DNA of 64,000 nt from Ricordea florida (Eukaryota; Cnidaria; Anthozoa; Corallimorpharia; Ricordeidae), in NCBI GenBank assembly GCA_949710005.1, contig OX453276.1:2969201-3033200 (forward strand), given 5' to 3'. Position 1 is the stretch's first letter. Each line of letters starts with the position of its first letter. The notes beneath the pieces are model-generated. The model was not told the DNA's origin and ran no database searches. It worked only from the letters and a program-made list of their open reading frames with translations. Of this stretch, positions 13,001 to 24,000 are shown in pieces. Position numbers and translations under genes: made by a program.

Positions 13001-16000
13001 AATTACTCTGAATCTGAATAATCAGGAAAATAACTGTTTATGTGTATTTACAAAAAGTTCAATTGTTCAATTGTTGGAGGGGAATTTTGAAGTCATGTTT
13101 ACGGTTTAGGATGTTTGAAAACAATGAGATTTTCATTGAATATAAATCTGATATAGAGTTCAGATGTTCTTAAACTTAATGCTTGAAAATTGCAAAATTT
13201 ATAGACATACAAAAAAGTCATTGTTTACTATTAATCAGATTTATCTTACCAACATGGGTATATTTGTTGGGTATGCAACCATTTTTAGATATTGATCTTG
13301 TAACTGTTGGAAAATTAGCAGAAACTTGCAATATACAATAACACTTTGCTGAGAAATCGTTCAAAAGTAGTAATCTGCCACTTTTAATTTACAACAGACA
13401 AGAAACCTGAAATATGACACTAACAATTAACAACAAATAAAATTTTGTCCATAATGTTCGCTTGATAAAAAAACAGCTGAAAACGTTTGGTTTCTACTTT
13501 TTAACTTTACCAAAACGAAAAAAAAAAATTTAACATTTTAGCCTTGTATATAAGATACTAAATAAAATCTTATTAACTTTAACAAAGAAAGAACTGAATT
13601 AGAAGTAAATCATGATTTTTTTTATTCCTGTTCAACGAGCCAATTTCTAACTTGATACTCCATACAGATTTAGACACAGAAAGAGTCAAATCTTATTCCT
13701 TTGTAGAGGGGGTAGTTTCTAAAGAAACTGGTGCTGCATCTGTGGGGAATTGAAACACAAGAAATTGGGACAATGAAACAAGTTTATAAAGTAAGTTATA
13801 CCACCATAAAGTAAAAGAGGGGGCTGACATTTTGAGCATTAGCCCTTCGTCAGAGCAATGAAGGGCTAACACTCGAAACGTCCGCACCTAACTTTTTTTA
13901 CCTTACAAGGGTATAACTTAAGACGCTGGGATAATCAAACAAGTTGATCAAGTAATTTGTACCACCATAAGGTAAAAGAAGGGGGTGCAGACATTTCAAG
14001 TGTTAGCCCTTCTTCAGAGCGAATGTAGTTTCACAATATATAACTTGCTTTATCAACTTGTTTCTTGTTATTTCAGTATATGCTGATCAAAAGTGTCATT
14101 CCAAGCTTCTGGTGAGTAGCTAAGCATCCAAAAAGGGAAACCGTTTATTTTGAATCCGCTGTTTCTATACAATGATACAAAATAACCAGCAACCAACAAT
14201 GTATCCTACCTCCCTGATTTAAATGAACTTCAGTTAATGAAAAATCCAAAGGACTGGTATTCTGTCAAGTGGAAAAGAAAGGAAAACATGATCCTATCTA
14301 CTGCAACACTGGCCTCTTGGGAGCATTTTCTTTAGGTTAGTGAGTTAGTAAGGACAACCACAAGGTTGCCTCTTTCACAGTTCATGATCTTTCATCAGAG
14401 TTCTCAATCACACAGAATTTGTCATTGCAGTATCTTAAAGCCAGTTGTCTCTGTCAGCAATACAACACATTATGCTGGAAGTGATAAAACTGCCTAAGAT
14501 GTTCACATATCATACTTTTCTAGGATTTCATGTGATTTGCAATATGTCTTCCCCCAGCCTTTATCTCTTGTAAATCATGAGCTGTAAGGTGAATGCATGA
14601 ATTACAAGCCCTTACAGTGCTGTGACATAGGTAATTACCCAGTTAGTCATTATTCAATCCAGGATTTCACTGCCTCATAAAACTTATAACCTTACTTTAC
14701 CAAGTTCTTAACAAGTGTTTCGGTCACTGACAGACAAAACTGCATGAGGTTCTAATAACAGAAATGACAAACCTTAATACCAAACTTCTCAAGAGCTACT
14801 TGGATAACGTCCATTACTGTTGTAGTTGCATTTACAGGAACTGTTTTCATCCCTGTTGAGACACTGAAAAGAAAAATGTTTTAATTTGATCCTCCACAGT
14901 TCACTAATAATATCTATATAATTATTCTCCAGTTTCTCAAGACTTAAATGCTTTTATCATGTATTGATAACTGTTGTTCGATCATTATTTATTGTAGTTA
15001 CTCCTGGGATTCATAAGTCTGCATAAGCCACAAAAAACATGTTAACAAGTGTTAAGGATTTAAACAGATAGCAGCTTTTACTCACTTGATCATTCCTGGA
15101 AAAACTCTTATGTAACCTTTTCTCCTGTCAGCAGTCTAACAAGGGAAAAAATGACAAGTAAAACACATTTTAAGTTCACAACTATATTACATGCAGCCTA
15201 CTTACAGCTGCAGTTTAAAACCAGACAGGAAGTCTTACCTTCATTCTAAGAAATATCACAGGCTTTGATAAGTTTTGCTCTATAAACTGGTGAGGCATCT
15301 CATTAGGATCCAAAACTCGTTCATTTTCTTTGAAAAAAGAAAGATATTAATACAGGTTAAATTTCCCTTCTGCTTGCCTGTTCTTGTCTTAATTATGTCA
15401 CAGTGATTCTTAGTATGGATTACCCCGAAAAAAAAAAAAAACAGTTTAAGGGTATAAATTTATGCAGCTTAGGCATGACATTGTGTTCTATGTATGCTTT
15501 ACATGTTGCTGCTTTGTGCACTGCAATATCTATAATGTGTGATGCCTATAATGCCATTAAGATCAGATTATCGTTCCTAATAATTCACATGTTCTAGGTG
15601 TAAGTTACCTGGATCAACAGCTCTTGCAAGGTAATAATTACTTGGGTCATCTGTGATATGAAATCTCTTCAGGGCTTCCTCCTACAAATCACCTCTGATG
15701 TTACTACACTGTAGTTGATTTATAATGGTAACAGGGTTCAATTGAGACCAATTTTGTCAAAGGGTGCATTCCTTTGGTATGATCCAGATTTGGATTTGTG
15801 TAGCGTAATAATAATAACAATAATCATAATAAATATAACAATGATAAAAAATAGTGAAAAAACTATCCACAGCCTGGATAGACTGTAAGAAAGCTTTTGA
15901 CAGTGTGCATCACACGTGGATAATAAAGTGCATGGAAATTTATAAGATCTGCCCTGTGACTGTCAATGTTATTGCAGAAAGCATGAGATGCTGGAAGACA

Positions 16001-17928
16001 AATTTACACCTCAACTATGCTGAAGGATCAACGACATCAAGGCCAATCAACATCAAAAGTGGAATCTTCCAAAGAGACTCTCTCTCTCTCCACTCCTATT
16101 CTGTCTTGCCCTTACCTCCTCTGAGCTCATTACTAAATGCAAGCACTTATGGTTATAAAACCAAGGATAAAACAATCAGTCACCTTTTCTACAATGGACA
16201 ACCTGAAAACCTGTGCAAAAAGTGACAGCTAGCAAACCGGCCTACTCAATATTGTAAAGACGTACGTGTAGTGATGACATCAAGATGGCATTTGGGCTAG
16301 ACAAATGTGCTAAAGCTATACATTCAAAAGAAGAAAACTGACAGAAACATCCGATATACAACTCGACACTGACACCTGTATCAAGGATCTAGAGCAAGAG
16401 AAAACAAACAAATACCTAGGCGTGGAAGAAGGTGATGGTATACAATATGCCAAGATGAAAGAAAAAGTGAGGAAGGAATACTACTGCAGAATAAGGATGA
16501 TCCTAAAAACGGAGCTCAATGCTTGAGGCAATCAACACTTTAGCTATCCCAGTGGTGACTTGCAGTTTTAATATAATCAACTGGAAGATGAGTGAAATCA
16601 AGAGGTTAGACACAAAAAACAAGAAAACTCCTCACCCTATCAAAATTGCACCACCTGAAAGCAAATGTAGACAGACTCTACCTCCAAAGAAATGCTGGTG
16701 GAAGGGGTCTTATCCAATTAGAAGCCACTTACAAAACAACCACGATAGGGCTCAATACATACCTAAAGAACACACATGATGCCCTAATCAAACTAGTGCA
16801 AGAACATGATGGAAGAAACAAATGATACTCTATACAAAGGCAAGCAGAGCATTTCAACCAAGACCTAGACCTAACAATCCCAGACAAACGAGCAAATGAA
16901 ACAACCATCAAATATGCAAAGAGAATCAAACAAATGGCACAAAATAAGACCCAAGAAAAATTAACAAGGCAGTGGGAAGACAAAACCCTTCATGGAAGAT
17001 ATCCAAAGAGGATAAAGGAAGCAGATGTTGACCACCACAGAACCAACCAGTGGCTCAAAAGCAGTGGATTGAAATCAGAAACAGAAGAATTCATAATTAC
17101 AGCCCAAGACCAAAGCCTAGCTACCAGATCATACCACGCCAGCATTATCAAAGACAGTTGTAGCCCTCTATGCAGCATGTGTAACAAATACGACGAAACA
17201 ATCTACCATATCGTGTCCGGGTGTCCAGTGAACTCGCGAAAACAGAATATATCCAACTGAGCTAACCAGGCAACTGGTGAGAAAGAACGAGTACAAATTC
17301 AATGCATATTGTAGTTAAGATCACTTTAGTTTAGCTGTATTTAGCTGTATTTAGGTACATTTTTGCTTCAGACTGAAAAACTACCAGACTGAGTTATACC
17401 AGACTGATGCCACACTGTGGCCCTGCAAAAATATACGGTAAATTCTTACCAGAACACTACTGACTTGAGCAGTCCTTGGAACTTGAATATTCTTACAAAG
17501 TTTTGGCGATCCTATCTCACCATCATATATCTTTAAACATGCTTTATCTGAAAATAAAACAATTAATGAAAATTAAAAAAGTCATTTTATTAAAATAATG
17601 CATAAATAAAATACAAAGGAAATTAATATCAATGAGTGTCTTTAAATCTGATATAGTCACACAGCTAACATTTACGTTCAATTAATATAGCACTGCTCCT
17701 GCTTGTTTGTTAAACAACACATAGATGAGATGGTGGTTGACATGTAAGACTTAATGACAACCGCACGCCGAATTTTTGCAGTTGGTTAATCTCTTTCACT
17801 GTTAGTATCTATTACATTGATGAAATACATTTCTGTAAAAAATGACCTAGCTATTTAAAACTCCCAGTAAATATGGCTCTTTTAGGGTATGGAGACCTCC
17901 ATTAACCCTTTCACTCCCAAGAGTGACT

Positions 17929-17973
<45 letters not shown>

Positions 17974-18042
17974 ATGGAGACCCCTTGGGAGTGAAAGGGT
18001 TAAAAACTATCTCCCTTAACCCTTTCACTCCCAAGAGTGACT

Positions 18043-18087
<45 letters not shown>

Positions 18088-21000
18088 ATGGAGACCCCTT
18101 GGGAGTGAAAGGGTTAAAAACTATCTCCCTTAACCCTTTCACTCCCAAGAGTGACTTTATAGATTTTACTCTGTCTAACACCAGACGATTTTACTCGTCA
18201 AATGGAGACCCCTTGGGAGTGAAAGGGTTAAGTATGAAAAAATTCCCAGCTTCATAATATATATATTTTGAACGGAAGGTTCCCTGGCAAATAAAAGGTC
18301 TTGTGGCAACCGTGTTCTACTGGTATCATGTACGCTCGTGAAAGGAAATGAGCAAGCATAGGCCGGGGAACCTTCCATTCAAAATATATATATTTAGTAC
18401 AAATACTCAGGTGATTATACAAAATCGCACGCTCTGATTGGTTCGCTATCTTGGATTATCAGCCGATAATCACCTTGACGAACAAAAATGGCTGCGCTTT
18501 TGATGAAATAAAATGTTTTGGTGTTGTACAATGCTTTTTCTTTTCTTTTTTGAAATAATCACCTGTGTATTTATACTAAAACAATTATTCGCCTCAGGCT
18601 CAGTGATCATCGGTGAATATTCATCGATAATCACTTCGCTTCAGCGAATAATTGTTAAATATATATGTAAATGACATTCTGACCTGAATTTTTCCCCGAG
18701 TCTATCTCATCATTATTAATTATGTGCAATGGTTCGTCTGAAACAATCCCAGCATCCTCTTCTATGGAATCTGTAAGAGCAAATTCTAATAATAATTATA
18801 ATAATAAAATTATCAATTAATTACAATTATTAATAACTATTAATCATAATTATTAATTGTAAATAACATTATAATAACAATTATTGTAACTGATAATCAC
18901 TGTTAAAATTATTAGTGATACAAGGCACATACCATATTTATGCGTGTATTAATAATATGCACTTTTTTTTGGCAAAATTCACATTCAAAACTGCCATACT
19001 TATTATACATGAATCCTATTGTTTTCATGTAATTATAGCTGAAAATCCGCTCAGAGAAAACACCTTCCGCCCTTCGAACCTCTCTGCTTAGTAACCTAGC
19101 AGGTTTATATTAAACTTGGCTGCGAGCACGTTTGTTTCTTGAGTTGTCTTCAGAGAGTCCTGACCTTCTTTGGTGTTTTCTGTCTTATAAAGCCACTTTT
19201 TATCTCTTCACACTTGAGAAGGTTTGCTTGAAATCATCAAGTTTGATTTTGTAAGCATGGTTAAAATGACCACATAAATACGAGTTGCTAAGCCAGGTAA
19301 TACACTTGTACATGTATATGTGCAATTATATTAAACTTATCACATATCCATAGTAGCTGAAAGAAAATACTAAGTACAACATACGTTTTCCAAGAAATTA
19401 TTACCTAGAAATAAGAAAAATCTAGTTTTGAGCCTCAAAAATTGAGGGTCGACTTATACACAGGATCAACTTATCCACGGGTAAATATGGTAGGTTTTTG
19501 TATGGTACGGAAAACTCCCATGAATAAGAAAATTTTAGCAAGAAGATTTAGCAAATTTGGAATTCTAGATACTCCAATAAATAACTTTTTGGGGATTTAA
19601 CCTTTCGTTTTTGGTGTGAACTTTTTTCTTCTTAAATTAATTTTTTGGAAAAGCATGCTCAAATATTAGGCTGCGTATTATACACAGGTGCGTATACGGT
19701 AACTGTTGTACATGGTAATTAACAGGTAAAATATGCTTGCTCACCTCTTTCAACACAAGATCCATTCCAGCCTTGTGAACATGAACTCCAGAGCATGATG
19801 TTTGGCATAGAGACAGCATATGGCGGGAGAACAAGTCTGTGCAGATAACCAAATGTACATTCTTTGGACAAGATGAGGTGGCAAGAACTGTGAGCCTGTC
19901 AGAAAAAAAGGAAGAACACCTAGCTATCAGACGATATAAATCCTAATGTAAATATTGGTGCTTCAAGTTTTACTATGGAGTACAGGTATTGTAACGATAG
20001 ATTCTTGCCTGTGGATCAAACCATGCAGTTTGAACATTCTTTGGAAAGCTACTGAACAGTTCTGTACTGTGATATTGTTTGTTTTACTATACAGTGTGGT
20101 TCTAACTTTTTCATCTGTGGATCAAACCATGCAGTTTGACAATTCTATGGAAAGCTACTGACCAGTACTGTGCTGCATGTAGTACTGTTTGTTTTACTAT
20201 ACAGTGTGGTTGCAACTTTTTCATCTGTGGATCAAACCGTGCAGTGTGACCATTCTTTGGAAAGCTACTGAACAGTACTGTACTGTGGTACTGTTAGCAC
20301 TAGTTTTACTATTTATACTGCATGGTTTCATCTTCAGTTTATAGTTGCAGTCAGTATACAGTTTAATAATGTCTCACTCAGGAAGCAAATTCCATAATTA
20401 TTATAGAACTCACCGTTTGTCCACACCAGCTGCATCTCACACTAGCTGGACATTCCATGGTGGCACAACTTCTCTTACAATGAGTGCATTTTGATCCCAA
20501 TGAGAGATTTCCTTCCCTCCAGTGATGAGCTTGTTGCACAGAATGTGGCTACACAAATAAACACCATTGATTTTTTAATAATATGAATATTAAATAAACA
20601 GAAAAGGTCATAGTAAGTATAGATAAATCAATACAGATTGGAAAGCTACTGAATAGTATGGTACTGTGGTACTGTTTCTTTCACCATACAGTGTGGTTTT
20701 AACTTTTTCATCTGTGGATCAAACCATGCAGTGTGACCATTCTTTGGAAAGCTTCTGAACAGCAATGTACTGTGGTGATCTTTGATTTACAAAGCAGTGT
20801 GGTGCATACCTACATGTTCATGTAAGAATGAATAATCATTCAGTACCTTGTTTAAATAAGGGACGTACGAAGCACAGTTCTTGCAATCGCTCACACTAAA
20901 TTCTTTGCAATCCTTGTGTACGAAATAATCACACACTGGAAGATAATAAAGTCAGCAGTTGTAAGTGTTAGGATATTTATTAGTAGATTAAAGCTAAAAG

Positions 21001-24000
21001 CAAATTTGATGAAGTTATAAGAAACTACCTTTAAAGTCTTGTGATTTGAATGACCTACCTTGACATCTAAAAGCTATGGTTTCCTCAAGCCTTTTCCTGC
21101 AAACTCCACAAAATCTTTTCCTGAAAAATGTTGGGCCACTCCAACTATGAGGTACAGGTTCCTGCAATGTAGATTGCAAAGTTGTTCAATAAATATCAGA
21201 GGTCAAGATGCCTGCACATTAGCCAAGTTCTTTATCTGCATTTTTATTGACCAGGGCATAGCTGAACATGAAAAACACAAAAAGAACAAAGCCAAAATCC
21301 AGCCATCTTGATTGAACAAGCTTGGTGAATAAAGAGTTGATTATATGGCCATTCTTGTGTTGTCTTGCTTCTCAGGACTATGGAATAAATTCCAAGCAGA
21401 CAAGATCGGTCCATCTTCCCCACAAAATAGAGCCACACTGCCCACGAGATACATCCATCTTGCCCACAACATAGGCCCATCTTACCTACTAAGCTCATTA
21501 TCATACAATACCACAACAAAGGACAAAGAAAAATAAAATTTGAACCAAGGATTAAATTGAACCACAACATATAAATCAAGAGCTCAGGATTCACCTCTTA
21601 TTGCCTTCACACAGAAGCAGGCATGTACCGGTAGCAATGATTAATATGGCCATTATGGTAAACAAAAGGGCCACCTTTAATAGTGAACTGTACTATTCTA
21701 TCTAAATATTTGAAACAATATTACTGGTATGAACATGGAACGTAAATATTTTATTGAGCAACGCGGGTACATATTAGTTAATCCTCAATACAGAAGAGGC
21801 CCAAAATTTATTTTTTTTATGCTTACAGGATAAGTAGAGAATGGTTTTATTAAAGCCTTGAATTAATATGAAATGAGCCTCAACTTGAAATTGCCTTGAC
21901 ACCTTACTGCTTGCTACAACTTAAAAACAAACGGCATATAGTTCACGGTAGGCCACCATATAGTCACCAAATATAGTATTTACAGGGGTATACAAGGGTT
22001 TACAAAGGTATATCCTTGTAAACCCTTGCATACCCCTGTAAACTGACTATACGGTGGCCTACCATGAATTATATGCCAAACAAACAGGATCATGGTTTGG
22101 CAATTCCAGTTTAAAGCGGTTCTGATCTCTTATGGAAGCAGTCATTAACAAGTCAGAGTGTTAAGTTAGGGAGCTTTCAAAGTCACTGTGGAAAATTCAA
22201 GCGGAGTTTCCTGATAGCACATGAAACTGGGATAACCAAACAAGTCGTTAAAGTTATACCACTGTAAGGTAAACAAAATGGGGAGTGCTAATTAGTCCAA
22301 AGGTTAGCTTCATAATGACTGTTTATGATACTTTCTGTATTGTTAAAACAATAACCTATGACCTGTGTTTTGTACCTGCCCCACCTTGAGCAGCTAGGTT
22401 GAAAAAAATTGACTTAGGTTGAAACAAATTGATCTAGTTTGAGAAAAATAAACTAGTTTAAAAATAGAATAACCTAAAAAAAATTTTGACCTGTAATATA
22501 TACACAGGAAAAACACCAGATTCCCATTCTGCCATTTTTAGGGTATTTAGAAAAAAAATACCAGATACCCATTACACCCTAAAAATCGCATTATGGGAAT
22601 CTGGTATCTTTTCCTATGATAAAATAATAAAACTGGTTGCTTTCAAAAGAGGTTTAACTGTGTTTAAGCCTGGTTTCCATATAATCATCTCTGTCATAAG
22701 GATCATCACCTGCGCAGCAAATTTTCTCAAGTAATTATTATCAATGATACTCACCTTAACGAGTGACATTGCAATTGATATACAAGGGGTTACCACGTGA
22801 GGCATACAGCGCTCATGACTCACAAAATTGCATACTGCAAAAACAAACACAAAGAAGAGATTTACAGAAACATTTACACCACTGAGTGTTGTATATAGTG
22901 AACTTGACTCTGATGATGACTTCCATTTGGTTGTCAAAATGTGCATCATTGTTAACAACAGTTCTTTTCAGATCTAAACCATCAACTCAATCATCAAACT
23001 TGACAAACAACTAAACTTTCCTTCGTTAGCCATATCTCACACTGACAAATTTGGCACAATGGTAAACACCCTAATAAACTGGCAATTGAATGTAATGTGT
23101 AGAGTCCCTAATTGTGAATTTTTTAACTATAACTGGACTACTAGAATAAGGCTTTGAATAAAACAACTGTTATCACTAATTTAAGCCATTGCAAAATTTC
23201 CAAAAGAAAATTAATCAACTATAAGCAAAAAAAGTCTGTTTCAAGGTCAGATATAACTGACATCTCAAAAACAGTATTCTTTATCAGAGAATGTCACGCA
23301 AACTATTTGGCCAAAATTTGTATATGTTAATGTGTTTCAATTTTATCCTTGGTTGAAATATTATTTTCCCTTACTGCTCATTATCATACAATACCACAAC
23401 AAAAGACAAAGAAAAATAAAATTTAAACCAAGGATTAAATTGAACCACAACATATAACTCAATTTTAAAGCTAAATCCTTTAAGTTAAATCGAGTAAGTC
23501 CTTTTGACAAACCAGACATGTTATGTCAAAATAGGCGGTCATCTGTAATGACTAAAATAAACATGCACGAAACGAGAATTTAGCATGCCCACTTCAGAAT
23601 AGCAAAAATAACATCTCCGCGTCTGCGAGTAAAATGACATGTCCAGTGAATTTACGTGCGTCAACGCAAATTAAATTGCGGCAAGTATAAACGGAAGCCG
23701 GTCGTTTCGCATACAAGTCGTTTCGCATACAAGTCGATTCGCATACATCGAGGTCGTTTCGCATACAAGGTCTTGGTCGATTCGCATACATCGAAGTCGT
23801 TTCGCCGACACGATCTTGGTGGATTCGCATACATCGAAAAAGTGCAAAATACATTGAAAAAGTTCTCATAAACACTCTAACAAGATAGCTATAGGAAAGA
23901 GAAACAAACTTAACCTCAACCCGGCGATATGCGCGTGTTGTTATTATGTATCGTGCGTTATTTCTGTTCGGCACAGCGAACGCGTTGACAGCGCGTAGAC

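Larger units (their letters stand above)
12392..17547 (-). other. DGKQ: DGKQ exons 8-14: Ras-association region
   Basis: Exon 8 opens an RA-type ubiquitin fold (LKIYDGEIG). Exons 9-10 continue it ([31 protein letters not shown]). Exons 11-14 form a second such unit ([47 protein letters not shown]). The small exon 14 (12453-12392) was located because the phase and the expected CPW-x-L-x-x-I-R-K segment required it. This region lets the theta isoform respond to small GTPases; the binding partners here are unknown. Confidence 0.8.

Noticed and set aside
15854..17260. Active retrotransposon
   Set aside because: Multiple frameshifts and stops, a lost YMDD region and an altered QGDS motif show it is dead.
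17889..18257. 122-codon repetitive open frame
   Set aside because: It is produced by three tandem copies of a 114 bp MITE whose length is divisible by three.
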